A stretch of 64,000 bases of DNA. Source: Megamerina dolium. Taxonomy: Eukaryota > Arthropoda > Insecta > Diptera > Megamerinidae. This document shows positions 24,443-37,163 of the stretch, piece by piece (position 1 is the first letter of the stretch; every line of letters begins with the position of its first letter). Below the pieces are notes generated by a model. The model did no database searches. It saw only the letters and a list, made by a program, of their open reading frames with translations, and was not told where the DNA came from. Both the position numbers and the translations under genes were made by a program. The stretch lies in NCBI GenBank assembly GCA_963854835.1, contig OY978526.1, positions 73,070,418 through 73,134,417 of the forward strand, given 5' to 3'.

Positions 24443-25059
24443 AGCGAAAAAAATAACAAATTGATTTGAATGTGTTCAGTAGCACATCAGCTAATCAAGC
24501 AGCCAACAAACCAACCAACCAGAAGTAATGTCTTTCGATGTTGTTTCTCTTCTTTAATGAAATAATTGCCTACATGCCGGCAATTGATATTTGCCAGCAG
24601 CTTCTTTTTAGTAGTTTTTTTGATTATTGCGTAATATTTTTATATACTACTACATATAATTTGTTTTGTTTATTTTTTTTAATTCACGTGTATATAATTT
24701 TTCATAGCTACATAGATATAAAAGCACGTTTGCATTAAAATAATGTGGAATTTTTTATTTCACATTTTCGTTTCATCTCGGTAAATAAATTATTCCGTTT
24801 TGCACACTTTTAAGATTTCAAGAGGCACACACATAGGCTGATATCTTTCGCCGTTGGGTTGAACCTTGAAAAATAGAATTACATTATCGCTTTATTTTAA
24901 GATATTTCACAACAATAGTTTTTATTGAAATGTTCAGACGAATGTACAGAAATTCCTATATGAATTCGAAATTCGCATATAGATGGCGCTGGCTACAAAT
25001 GTATGAACTGTCAAATCAAAGCGGGAGTGTCTTTTTTTACGATTTTGACATCTGCCAGA

Positions 25060-25545
25060 AACGAAGAACGTGGAAAGCCACAAAAAAAAAATTAAGCAGA
25101 GCAATTAAATCAGAATCTCAGAAGAGTAACTCCTCGATCCTTTGAAAAACATGGGAAAGATCCTGAAGTTGCCATATGAACTGATTGAAAGTTAGAAGGA
25201 AAATCGAAAATACACTAGCGAAATACTACTTGACAAGTACAAAGAAAGCCATTTCTGCATCGAATCTGCGAGGAATCCTAAATAAACAAACCAAAATCAT
25301 ATATCAGCCCTGGTCTACAGGCCACATCGATCACAAGGCCAAATCACTTCAGAGAGAAGACAATTCATATGATTTTTTCCTGGCATTAGAGTAGTGTAAT
25401 CTGGTATGAACTTCTAAAATCATGTGACACTGTTACTAAACAACGCTGCTGACACCAATTAATCTAATTAAATAGTGCTTCGCACAAAAAATGACCAGAA
25501 CAACAAAAGAGCAGGCACAAATTGTGATTTTTTGATGAATAAAAA
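25060..25545 (+). mobile_element. Heavily decayed mariner transposase (SETMAR-like catalytic half)
   Basis: Across stops and frameshifts, plus-strand words match the catalytic region of mariner transposases: HGKDPEVAI near the start, KPFLHRI corresponding to the FLHRIVTGDEKW region, and best preserved VIWYELLKSCDTVTKQRC followed by HQLI and LNSALHKK near 25400-25490. The copy is far beyond function. It is directly abutted by the SINE at 25545-25905. Confidence 0.6.
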
Positions 25546-25905
25546 AATAAATAAATACGTGGCACTTATAAGACCAGAAGGGCTCTTTGTCGGAGCTTCT
25601 CTTTCAGTACTGTTGTGCGTGTTAAATTTCGGACAGCATTAAAAGGGACCTACTTATTTTAGCCGGTTCCGAATGACAGAGACCTTGGACATAAGTTTTT
25701 CTGAGCTTTGTCACATAATTCTTTTAGAAGCTTTTCCATGGCGAATGATTACTGCCGGAAGAATTGCCAATTGCTTGCCGACAGGTGGGCACCGTTCGAA
25801 AGGAAAATCATTTCGTTATTAAATTTATGCTTCAGCCGGGGATTGAACCCACGAGCTACAGATCAGAAAACCAATGCGCTAAACTGATCTACGGCAATTA
25901 TTTGA
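25545..25905 (-). mobile_element. tRNA-derived SINE, copy 1 (nearly full length, minus strand)
   Basis: Read on the minus strand, the head is tRNA-like: an A-box region TAGATCAGTTTAGCGC (25876-25891) and a perfect B box GGGTTCAATCC (25840-25850), the internal RNA polymerase III promoter. The body includes GCCGGAAGAATTGCC-like and CCGGTTCCGAATGAC-like blocks (seen here in plus orientation) that recur in copies at 31445, 33912, 52900 and 57415. The 3' end is an (ATTT)n-like tail, visible on the plus strand as AATAAAAAAATAAATAAATA. It encodes no protein and depends on a LINE for mobilisation. Confidence 0.8.
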
Positions 25906-26248
25906 TTAATCAGAATTATGATTAATTAAAATATTAAACATTTTTGTTTTTGTTTGTTTTTAAATTTTATTTGGAAATAAAAATTTAAAACGTATTCTAA
26001 TATTTGTAGCTAAGGATAGTTACCTCTCTACTTTGTGTAAATGGAAACAAATTTTGTTTTGAATATTTTCGAATAATTTTATTTTGATTAATCAAAATTC
26101 TGATTAATCGAATAATTTCAATTTTTGAATATTCAAAATCATAATTATTCGAATAATTTCACATTTAATTAATCAAAATTTTAATTAATCGAGTAATTGA
26201 TTAATCAACAACTTCGATTAATCAAATTGTTGGACTAAACGATTAATC
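25904..26248. promoter_or_regulatory. Cluster of palindromic GATTAATC sites
   Basis: The self-complementary octamer GATTAATC occurs at 25904, 26086, 26102, 26199, 26216 and 26241, five of them within 165 bp, together with related TTAATTAATC and ATTCGAATAATT palindromes. TGATTAAT cores are bound by homeodomain proteins (Hox/Exd-type sites) in insects. It starts at the head of the SINE at 25545 and may instead be an expanded simple repeat. Regulatory use is inference. Confidence 0.35.
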
Positions 26249-26329
26249 GCATAGCCCATATTACCAAAATGAAATAATTTCTTAGATTTTTATAAAAAAA
26301 TGGTAGTAGTGGGGCAGAGTAAATGGTGT

Positions 26330-26480
26330 GAAAGTTGAAAAAATAGGAAGCAATTTGGTAAATATTCCCGCAGCTTCCCAGGAGCGGCATCTAGAGAAGT
26401 AAAATGTTTGACTGAACCCCAATAATTTCTCCACCACAACATTTTTTTAGAACATTCGTACCACCACTGCGAAATCTGCC
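26330..26480. repeat. Single unit of the ~165-bp tandem-repeat family
   Basis: The stretch reads CAGCTTCCCAGGAGCGGCAT, CTAGAGAAGTAAAATGTTTG, ACTGAACCCC, AATAATTTCTCC and CAACATTTTTTTAGAACATT, the same block order as the units in the arrays at 7690, 28985 and 47518. Only one unit is present. Confidence 0.6.
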
Positions 26481-26499
26481 CTATAAAATAGAAGTTTTT

Positions 26500-28980
26500 A
26501 TAAAATTAACTATCTAAATCGATTTTTTTTTAAATGGTCTCATTGAGGGGGTTTTTTTGATCGAGTAGTTTTTTTTTATAAATTTGTATTTCTTTTTCAA
26601 AAGATGCTCGTTTCATATTAATTTATTATTTATTTTTGTATTTTGTTTAATTAAAATTTTTTTTTTACTACATGAACTGCATTGATGTGTCACTGTAGTA
26701 CTTAAAACTAGGAGAATTAGTACTAAGAGCTTCAGTAAATTAATTTTTTTATTTTCAGCAAATATTCAATGTTTTTTTCTTTCTCATTAAATTAGTTTAT
26801 CGAATGTATTCATGTGTTTGTTTTCTTTTTAATGTAAATTATGACTTTTATTAATTTAATTTATTATCTTTTCAATTTCTGTCATCTACAATACATATTG
26901 TACATATGTATGTATGTATTGTATGAATGGCTCTTTACGAAATTATTCTTTGATTTCTTTTGTATATTTTCATAAAATTAATATTTTTCATTTTCTCTAA
27001 TATCTGTCTTTTTTTTTTTTTTTCAATTTCACTCCAATTTAAGTTGTTGTTGTTATTATTGTACATATCATAGTTTATTGGCGTCATTGCGTAGGAGTGT
27101 TTGCTTGAGCAGTTTAGTTCAAATTATGCAATAAATAAATAAATTTTGTTTAGTAATTTTTTTTCTCTCTCATTTCTTGCATGAAATATTACTTAAGTAT
27201 ATGCCTATTAGATGTGGTATATAGATCAATTTTTGTAACACCTAAGAGAAGGCGTTAACGGAAATAACTAATCAACTAATGTTTACTATATGGATGTATG
27301 TATGTATCTACCAATGTGCAATTTCTTTACAATCAATATTAGGCCTTTTTCTTTTCGAGCAAATGATCTTTTACTTCGTACGTACATACTATACTACAAT
27401 ATTTTATGTAGGTGGTAGTATCTGAGAAAATAATGCTATCATTACATTGAGTAGTGAATGATGTTATTATAACATAACATGTCACTTATCTCATTTCTAA
27501 TAAATTCAAGTGAATAGCTGATATGCGTGGGTTCTTATTAAATGAGTTAATGAGTGAATGAATGAGTATTATATATATAATTTATGTATATTTTTGAAAA
27601 GTTTCTTTTCAATGTTTTACTAAATACGATATGCAATGAAAAGTTGTTTTTTATAATATTGAAAATTATTTCACTACCTACTTATGTTCATACATACATC
27701 ATCATCATTACCTTCAAACATTCCTTAGAGTCATAGCTACTCGTATTTATTGTATTACTGAATTATGTTGAATTGAAATTGGCTAATACAAAATAAAAAT
27801 TAATGTACAATAGTATTGCTATGAAAATCTACTGAAAATAGAATTTTCGTTGAAAATTATCTGAAAATAGAATTTTCGTATATAAAAATGACGTACGTTG
27901 CGATTATTGTATTTTGGAAATTATTATTGGAAATTGTATCAATGCTTTTCTATAATGTGGTTGGTGGCACTGTCATTCTATTAATTTTCTGTCAGAATTC
28001 AAATTATCGCACTTTCTAATTAAAAAAAAATCTCAGAAATTGAAACTAAACTGGATTGAAATGCAAACTTATTTCTATCCTTAATAATATTTTTTTTTTT
28101 AGTAGAATCGATTTTCTGCTGTTGCTCTCACTTGACGTAGGAAAATACAACTGGTATGTAGACGCTTTTACCATCACTCGATTTTTTTTTTATTTTTTTC
28201 ATGAAAGTAGTCGATTCAAAACACGGATATGTGACGTCATACTAGTCCAGATTTTTTTAGATGTTCAAATTAATTATTAATTAAAATTATTTAAAAAAAA
28301 ACCGAAAACCTATTTGTGAAAACAACTGCAAGCAATTAGCAATTCTTTAAAGAGAAGCAGCAGTTTTTCGGAGTTATTATAGAAGATTTAGATTGGAGGT
28401 TAGCCAGGCATTTAAATTTAATATTTACATACTAATCACTGTCATATTTATTCTTTATGCCTTAGATTGAAGGTTTATGAGGCAATGTAATTCGATGTTT
28501 ATTTCATTCACTTTGTTATTCATTCTTTATAAAGAGACATTTCATAAAAAACAAAACAAAACAATGGTATGGAATACATCAGCCACACCCGAATGTCTTC
28601 TTCCGGTCCTGATGACATGCGTGTGTTTATTAAGGTGTGTGTGCGTGTGAACATTTTTAAAATATCATGCTTAAGTGAAAAAACATAAAATTTGGATAGT
28701 TACAAAAATTTTTTCCAAGAAAGTAAATAAAAAAATTGTAGATTTAAAATCTTTGTATTCATTATCAAAATTAAACTCCAACTTAAGTTTAATATCGGTT
28801 TTTTGACAGATTTTTACATGGAAAAGTCGATACTATGTTTAAGATGGAACTTAATTTTAACGATGAATTCGCGCCATTAACTTTTATACATTTTTACTAA
28901 AGTCACTACAGAATCATAAATTGTGCCAAGGCTGAGATGAATATTTGTAGTAAATATTGGGTCGATCATACATTTCACTG
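26500..28980. other. AT-rich region without recognised genes
   Basis: It contains many poly-T runs (for example 26519-26530 and 27010-27023) and ATGTATGT-type simple sequence near 26910 and 27290, but no coding frame with splice support on either strand. Confidence 0.35.
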
Positions 28981-28984
28981 CTAA

Positions 28985-29765
28985 ATTGAAAAAATCGTTC
29001 AATTGTATGGGGATTCCCCTAAAAAATGAATGTACAAACACCGGAAAATCGACAAGAAACTCTATAGCAACTCAGGAGTAGTCGTTAATATCGTGAAATG
29101 TATGACCGATCTCCATTCGTTTCTCCTCCTCAACATATCCTGCCATCATAATTGTACTCTATCTTCGCCCCTTATGGTGTTCGCATACAAAATTAACACA
29201 AAAACAGCTGAAAATCGACAAATAACACCAAAGCTGCCCATAAATTGCGTCTAGATTGATGAAATGTATGACTGACGCCTATTAATTTTTCTCTCCAATA
29301 TTTTGGCAAACATACTTACCTTCTCTCTTCATCCCTTCGGGGGGCTCCGATACAAAATGAGCCCAAAATCATTTAAAAATCGTCAAATGACAATACAGCT
29401 GCTCAGAAATTGCGCCTAAATTTATGAAATGTATGACAGATCCCTATTAATTTTTTCTCCCCAACATTTGCTCCAAATATTTTTATCCGTCATCTCCACT
29501 CGTTAAGCCGAAAAATAGCCCTTAGAATGGTAAAATGTATGACCGACCCCCATTCACTTTTTTCTCCCCAACATTTCTTCCGAACATACTTATCTCATAT
29601 CTTCACCCCTTCGGGGGATGTCATACAAAATGAACGGAACAATCACAGAAAATCGAGAAATAACAGCACAGTTACCCAGAAATTCTGTAATTTTGTTTCC
29701 TTATTGATCCAAATTTTATGTTTTTCGTTTTGCCTCCAAACAATTCGACCCACCTTACCGATTTC
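28985..29765. repeat. Tandem-repeat array of the ~165-bp family with flanking element ends
   Basis: About four to five units are visible, with TACAAAAT landmarks near 29185, 29349 and 29623 and the recurrent AAATGTATGACCGA and CATTCACTTTTTTCTCCCCA blocks. The left edge carries GTTCAATTGTATGGGGATTC. The right edge (29690-29765) carries TTTTTCGTTTTGCCTCC and CAATTCGACCCACCTTACC, matching in inverted sense the left edge of the array at 47518. This suggests that the array is the core of a transposable unit. Confidence 0.7.
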
Positions 29766-29769
29766 GGTA

Positions 29770-31440
29770 TAAGAAATGGTAGCTACTTAATCACGATATT
29801 TATTGTACTACGAATGTGTTGATATTTATTTACATACTTATGCATCATACAATTAATCACTCATTTATAAAGTGATACTATGTATATAAATATAGTATGC
29901 ATTACTTTTTTCTGAGTAAAGCTAAGTTTTAACAATACCAACGTCGTTACTTTGTTAAAATGTATTTGCATTTGATTGGTATCGGATACATGAAACTGTC
30001 ATCTTTACAATTTCTACATATTGAAAATATTGTATTGGTAAACCATAAATACTCTCTCTTTAAATATCAATTTTCATTAGAAAAACGTTCACAAGATAGT
30101 TACAATGTAAATAATATTGATGGAATGTATTTGGTTCAACAACTTCAAGACATTTCATTCATTAAATGACAGTATGTATTATTTTTCTTGATTTTATGCG
30201 GTGTGGTGGATTCAATTTTTTTGACCACAAAATTTATTTAACATCTACAATCAGACAGGCATCAGTTAGTTAGTCAAACAACAATCACGCAACTAACATC
30301 AACTAGCTAACAACAATTCTAAACAAAATAACAATAAATATCCGATGCATGTGATTTTCTGTACGAATTGAAGCATTCACTCGTTAATGAATACACAAAC
30401 GAGTACATACTAAATACACAAACGAGACACTTTGACATTTGTGTTTACACAAAAAAATTTTTGTTTATTCCAATTGATTGCGGCATCTATTTACTTTTGC
30501 TTTCCTAATGACTAATTACATTTGACATTTCATACACTTTTACTTATTCGCACACGGTTGATATAATCGATTAAATGGCGCATACAATTGCAGTACATAA
30601 ACAATCAAGTGATCAATGCGTTTCTATATGTCATATTCCACCAAGCATTCCACAGGTGATTATTGACATTTTGACGCTACTTTGGTATATATTATTTATG
30701 TACAGGCTTGTTTAAAAAATGTGGTTTTGTTTTTGCTAATACATATTTTCATTTTGAATTTTTTACTCAATTGAAACAAATATGGTATAACATATTTTTT
30801 TTGCATCAATTAAATGCCCACATGTGTTCGTCACATAAGTAATGTGTTATGTACCTACATAAATACGTACCTATGTTCATATATATATAAGTAAAATCAA
30901 TATTAAAAAAAAACCGGTCAAAATAGTTCTGCCAAATTTGATAAAATATATGATGTTGTTTTAAATACAGGTTTTTGGTTTTATTTGTCTGATGATTATG
31001 CTTTTATTAAAGCATTATTCATATGTTTTTTTTTTTTCAAATGGCGGGTATAAAGTTGTAATTAATTTCTTTCCTACCTACTGATTTTATAAATTCATTG
31101 ATTGTGGTTTTAATGTCAACGATCGCAACGATCGCAACGATCTTTTACTATAGATTTTCATTAACGGTTTAATTAAGAAGTAGCTTGATCTTTGGCTTTC
31201 TGAAATAGTATCACTATCACGCAATTTTAACTTTAATCATTTTCAAAGTCACTTAATCAAATTATCGATCAAACCTTCAGATGGCCAGTGAAATAAAAAA
31301 AAAAAACCTTTAAAAAACTTAACCTTCGAAAAAATGTTCATTAAAAAATTTAAAAAAAATCTATCAATAATGTTGGAATTCATTTAATATTCATATTAAT
31401 ATTATATTATATGACATTTTAAATATCAAAAAGATTTTTT
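29770..31440. other. AT-rich region without recognised genes
   Basis: It holds a short perfect triplication of the 10-mer CAACGATCGC near 31119-31142 and otherwise simple AT-rich sequence. Open frames present (for example 29960-30169) have no splice or family support. Confidence 0.35.
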
Positions 31441-31444
31441 CTTT

Positions 31445-31680
31445 CGAACATTGCTCACCTGTCGGCAAGCAATGTGCAATTCTTACGGCAGTAACTCTTT
31501 GTCATGAAAAGTTTCTTAAAGAGGTCTGTGACTAAGCTGAAAAAAGTGATGTCACAAGGGTTCTGCCGTTCGGAATCGGCTAATATCAGCAGGTCCCTTC
31601 TAATACTGTTCACAAACTTAACACACACATTAATACTGGAAGAGAAGCTCGTTGAGAGGGCAGCCACATTAACCTAACCT
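31445..31680 (+). mobile_element. tRNA-derived SINE, copy 2 (5' truncated, LINE-like 3' end)
   Basis: The body blocks GCAATTCTTACGGCAGTAAC, GTTCTGCCGTTCGGAATCGG, CAGGTCCCTTCTAATACTGT and TACTGGAAGAGAAGCTC match the other SINE copies in plus orientation. The tRNA-like head is missing. The 3' end is GAGAGGGCAGCCACATTAAC followed by CTAACCTAACCTAG, close to the 3' end of the LINE at 3480-3893 and unlike the ATTT tail of copies 1 and 4. Confidence 0.7.
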
Positions 31681-31689
31681 AACCTAGTC

Positions 31690-32300
31690 TCCTTGGATAG
31701 TCTGAACACCAGACAAACATTTCTCCGACTTTTTATTCCCTACTGATAACACGATTTCTTGTTCGTTTCATCGATGAGCTCTTCATTCGAATCAGTCGAG
31801 CAATTTCCTTATGCTTGGAAACAAGCCTAAATTTGGGGAATATGCTGGATGAGGTAGTAATTTTTCCATTATTATTGTGGATTCTTATGCCAGTGGGTTG
31901 CATTTTGTTCTTGTCATATGCGGGAGATGCGAATGCTTTAAATCGGCGTCGAATCGATCCAGTAGCTCTGCATAATATACGCCGGTGATCGCTTTACCCT
32001 TTTCAAGGTAATCGATGTGGATGACATGGCGTATGGCATTCCGAAAAATTGTCGCCATGACCTTATTGGCTGACAGATCCAATTTGGCCTTCTTCGGCTT
32101 CGATTCACTACGAGAAGTCTCCTCTCTCGACTGTTTGTCGACCTTTTGTGTGTTGCAATTAATCCATGTTTCGTCTACGGTTATGAAATGGCGCAAAAGC
32201 CATACAGTGAAACATGCGATAAGTCGAATGGGTCTGTAAGTGGACTCGGAGGGCAATGACGTCTGAGAAGAAAAGGTAGTGTTCGTCAAAACAAGTGAAT
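31690..32300 (-). mobile_element. Mariner-like transposase remnant (catalytic core)
   Basis: On the minus strand an open stretch from about 32210 down to 31885 reads RHFITVDETWINCNTQKVDK, then KPKKAKLDLSANKVMATIFR and IDYLEKGKAITGVYYAELLD. This matches the first catalytic Asp region (VDETW) and the following conserved block of SETMAR-type mariner transposases. Farther down, frames break but related sequence continues to about 31690. The N-terminal DNA-binding half and both ends are missing. Related N-terminal sequence appears alone at 62167-62511. Confidence 0.75.
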
Positions 32301-32459
32301 GATGGTCAAATATCCCATCAAATTACAAAATTATGATTAAAGAGGGTTTGGCAACTTTTCACGGGACCCAAAAAAAAAAATTAATAACTTAAATGAGCCA
32401 AATTGCTCTCAAGGTAATCTTTCGATAAGTGGACATTTAGAACTTATTTCTTTTGTATG

Positions 32460-33905
32460 GAGAGCGACCCAATCTAACGTTCATCATAATACTATTGTAT
32501 GAAATCTTTGAAATTAATAAAATCTAATGTTACTCGTAGTATGTCAACATACTAAATCAATCTGTTTGTCGGCTTTAATGCACAAAAATATTCTCTGCTT
32601 TATAGAACATCAAGACACTTTAAGTTAATGGAAAATGATTGAATTAAAAAGAGACATAAATAAATTAAATGATCGCAACTACTAGATAACTACTGTCAAT
32701 ATAGAAAATGTGTCGACACAAAATGACCAATTATGGAAGCAATAGTACGACTAAATGTAACATATGTAGATCAATACAATTGCAAGCAATGACAGACGTA
32801 ATGGTAATGATGACATGAATTTTACATTTATCATGATGAATATATGCAATATATGGACGCATATTATGTACGATATAGAATTTTCCAACTTGCTAAATGC
32901 TGCCGCCACCGTATATGTTCAATTCAATTAAGCACATGGAATACGAATATGTATGGCAATAAGTAGTATACGTGTACTTGTAATGCCTATAAAATCGGAA
33001 AATCTTTTTATTTATAATTGCATTGAATTTATGTACATGTATATGTACATATATACGATCGCATATAACGGCTTCTAGAAAATTCTCCAGAATGGTGTTT
33101 ATAAAATTATGTATATGTAAAAAATGTGTGTATATTTTTGCAATTGATCAAACAATTGTAGATCTGGTGGTTTGATGTTTAATCGATCGAACGTTTATTG
33201 GATTCGTCCGTTTTGTCGGTGGTGATAAAAGGGGTCATATATGTATGTATGTACTATTCAAGAATTACAAATTGATTTCAATTTTTTCTGCAATTATACG
33301 TTCTTTGTGCCACTTTCATACGATAAATTTACTATTTTTTTTTTTAGTATTTTGCAATGGACCATTATTCGATTAAACATTTGTTTATAATTTACCACAT
33401 ACATATACGATATTCGTATAATATACATATATCGTACAATGATATCGTCATAAATATTGCAATTGTTATGCTGCTGCTAAGTGGAAAATAATATCATAAT
33501 AACAACAAATCTTATTGTTGAGACTGAATGCTCTAATTTAATTGAAATGCACATGACTTGTATTGTGGTTAATATCATATTAAATATTATTTGCATAAAT
33601 ATACACATAGATTTGCTTACTTACATTAAGGTGACACATTCTTCATACAAAAAGTGTATCTTACTGTTTTTACTAGCGAAGGATGTGGGCTTTTTCGCTG
33701 TCTAGCAATCGTTTTTCGTAAAAAGAAATTGCATATTCGGATTTTTTGTACCCGAAACCCTCAAGATAGACATTGAATATAATAAAAAAAATTTTAATTC
33801 TCCTCTACCACTACTCTAAAACAACAAATTCAACCTCAACTCGTAAAATGAAAAACTGATTTTCTATAAATAACCCAAACTGTCAATTTCATTCATAAAA
33901 TATTG
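32460..33905. other. AT-rich region without recognised genes
   Basis: No exon, RNA gene or mobile element could be supported. ATGT/ATAC-type simple sequence is frequent (for example 33040-33060 and 33238-33252). Confidence 0.35.
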
Positions 33906-33911
33906 TCTTGT

Positions 33912-34190
33912 AGTGGGTGCCCTAGTTCAGTGGTTAGTGCGTTAGTGCCGTCTGATACCGAAAAAAATTTTGTTTCGAACGGTACCCAAGCAATTGACTC
34001 TACAAGCAATTGACAATTCTTCCGGCAGTAATAATTTGCCATGAAAAAACTTCTCAAATAACTCTGTGACAAAACTCAGAAAAAGTGATGGCACAAGAGT
34101 TTTGCCGTTCGGAACCGGCTAAAGTAAGTCGGTCCCTTTTAATACTGTCCGAAATTTAGCACCCATAACAGTACTGGAAGAGAAGCTCAG
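33912..34190 (+). mobile_element. tRNA-derived SINE, copy 3 (with tRNA-like head)
   Basis: The head GTGGGTGCCCTAGTTCAGTG then GTTAGTGCG contains an A-box match (TAGTTCAGTGG), with a degenerate B box near TTTCGAACGGTACCC. The body continues TTCTTCCGGCAGTAATAATT, then TTTTGCCGTTCGGAACCGGC and GGTCCCTTTTAATACTGTCC, and ends AACAGTACTGGAAGAGAAGC. The 3' tail is missing or cut. The following 34320-34480 stretch (GAGGGATCTCACACGCTGTA and a CAGCCACATTCC end) may be another retroelement 3' end that I cannot name. Confidence 0.75.
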
Positions 34191-34981
34191 CCTATGTCTA
34201 TGATCACGAAAAGCATACCAGTCAAACAAATATTGTAGTAAAGTGAGGTAAAGATAAAATGATTATGCCACACTCGTTTAAGAAACAAGGTGATGTTAAC
34301 CGATTTATATTATAATTAAGATAGCCTCACAAGCCTCTCAACGGTCAGTGCGAGGGATCTCACACGCTGTATCATAAGCTCCAAAAGGTTCGACTTAGCG
34401 TGTTAGGGATCGAGACCGTCTGGTATAACAATGGACCCACGATGGCCTAAGAGTGTCCACTCCGGACAGCCACATTCCAGCAAACCAAAAATATAATAAA
34501 ATGTGAAACTAGAGAGCTACTTAGAGCACTCTTCAAAATGATTCTTAAATGAGTCTAAATAGATTTGTAAAAACGGATCGTTTAGGAAGATAAATCTTAA
34601 AATACTCAAAAGTAAGAACGTTTTAGGAGCATTCTAAACAACTGGAAAACGGTACATTAATTTTTAAGCACATTTATGGAAGCATAATGGCGATTTAGCT
34701 CTGCTTACTCTTCAATATAATTATTTGGCAGCGTGTTATGATTCAGAAAATATTTTTTATTATGCTTATCTTTGGAGGGTTCTTTTTATGATTTAGAAAA
34801 GACCAGTAATCACACTATGGGTCAAGAATTTTTTATCCTAATCAGCAGAGGCTTGTTGGAAAGAAGGAGTTACCCAGAACACGGTGTTGAAGACAGTTTT
34901 GCTCCTCAGGGTCAGGTTTTTTTTTTACGAAAGAGGGGGTTTTGGAGCTTAGGAGGCTTATGGTAGTTTTGTTGTTGACAG

Positions 34982-35348
34982 ACCCCTACTATTTTTTTTC
35001 CGGGGAACATTGTTTGGCATTTTTCGCATCCGTTTATGTTTTTCTCTCTTCCGCCTCTTTTGAGTATTTGGTTTGGAGGCTATAGAGGTAATGATTTAAA
35101 AACATGTAAAAAATATATTATTTTCAGTAGAAACCTTATAACTTCGCTGTACTGGTGGTTTTTGGGGTCGAGGAATCTGAGTCCGTGGTTATTTTTTAAC
35201 AATTCTCTCAGCAAGGAGCGCTACGGTACGAAGAAAGATAAAAACGAGCATTGTTTTTTAAGCAAATCTTTCCATAGGGGCTAAACGGGTAAGAAAAACG
35301 CCAAACAATGTTTTAGAAAAATGTTCCCCGGGAAGGAATTATAGGGGT
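34982..35348. mobile_element. Short inverted-repeat element (MITE-like)
   Basis: The left end ACCCCTACTATTTTTTTTCC then GGGGAACATTGTTTGGCATT is mirrored at the right end: the reverse complement of 35303-35348 reads ACCCCTATAATTCCTTCCCG then GGGAACATT, an 11-base interruption and GTTTGGCGTTTTTC. The element is about 367 bp, non-coding, and without an obvious target duplication. Confidence 0.55.
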
Positions 35349-37163
35349 ATTATAAATAATACAATGTTTGCATGAAGCAATTCAGTATCGCGTGACTTCT
35401 AAAAATTTTCAATATGTAAAGAAACCGCTTCGCTCCATTTCGAACCCATAAGAAGAGGTCTAACATGTAGGCTGGTGCTTCATATGTACGTTATAATTAA
35501 AATCTGCCTCTTGTTGCATAGTTCTAATGTGAGTGATGTGAGACTCTTCTTGACGTGAGCCCATTGGCGCATAATCATACTGAAACGTTGCCTAAATGTC
35601 GCGGCGACGTTTTTGACATTTATCAGCTGTTAGAATACTATTATATTCTTTTTCCAGCCTAATAGAATTTTCCGAGTGATTGAATGGTGACATCAAAAAA
35701 TGTCAGATCGACATCTGCCAAATGAGTACGGAAATTTCCCAAAAAATATTCTTAATTTCCGTTTTGCCTATGCTTGTGAAAACGAGTAGGCGCTGTGAGG
35801 CAACTCATATTTTTTTTAACCTGCTTTTGATAGACGCTCGAGGCATGCATTTATTTTTTTTTTTTCGTTCCAAAAATCAAAGAGTAAAATCATATAAAAG
35901 AAAGGCATCGAATATTTAGTTCATAAATTATAATTGTGATGACAACATAATATCAAAGAAATAGAAATATTTATATGAACATATGTTATTTTAGTTGTTC
36001 AACAGAGCAATAAAAGAAGGGAAAAAATAAAATAAAATAAAAAAAATCAGTAAATAATATTGAAATAAAATCAAAGTTTAAATTAGCATCGAACCTGAGG
36101 AGATAAGATAGAAACATAACAACAGAAATGACCTTAGAAAAAAAGCGCATGAGATTTGATTGTTAGTATTCAATTCAACAGTTCCTAAACAGTAAACAGT
36201 AAACAGTTAGAATTAATTAAATTACGCTCTATCTGATGGTATCAGCAGTTTTTTTCCGTACCTTGAATTTATTTTAAATTGCGACTTAAATATATTTTTT
36301 TTTTGTCATATAAATTTAATTTGTCAAAAATTACAAGTTAAAGTTTAATTTTAATTTAAACTGTAAGCTAGTAGTACAAAATTTAACAAAATAATCCGTC
36401 AAACTTTTGGATTAAAAAAAAAAACTTAGAGTCATCAAGAAACTAAAATATTTAATTGATTTCGAGAAATATACAAAAACCATTGGAATGCACTTCGGAA
36501 TAATTTGCAAGCGTAATAATGCAAGTCTTTAATAATATTTCATGATCATAATAGCTAAAAACATTCTAATGACGAAATATTTTGTATACCTATGTATATA
36601 TTATATTATATACACATTAGAGTGATTCATTGGAATGTGGAAAAATTATTTGCCTTATAGAAGCATTGTCATAATATTGCATGACATACTACATACTTGT
36701 ATTCAATAATGCGCCATTGCTGTAATTAGTTTTTCAGCTAATTAATTTAATTTTAATTATTAACACTTAGCATAATTTAATATTCAGGTGTTTGTAAATA
36801 TAAAAATAAGTAACATTTTTTTGGATAAGCGTAAGGAACTCAATGTAATTATCCAGAGGATTCTGCATTTCAAGCAATTAATTCAAAATATATTCTTATT
36901 ATTTTTATTCTTTTAATAATTTTAATTTTGATTAATATTTTTATTATTATTATTATTTATTTATTATAATTAGTTAATATTTTTGGCAAACTTTCGTGTA
37001 GAAATCTATCGAAAAAACAATACTTTTTTAACAAAACAACAAAAAACATCGAAATTAATAACAATATTGAGTCATAGTTATATATGTATAATAACATACA
37101 TATATATGTACATATTAATACAATTTAAGATGCATATAAAAGTAAAAATATACATACAAGTAC

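Noticed and set aside
25840..25891. A and B box tRNA promoter as a genuine tRNA gene
   Set aside because: There is no cloverleaf with paired acceptor arms, and the sequence continues into the SINE body shared with other copies.
31655..31680. CCTAACCTAACCT as a telomere-like repeat
   Set aside because: It is short and is the shared 3' end of a LINE and a SINE; fly telomeres are not made of this repeat.
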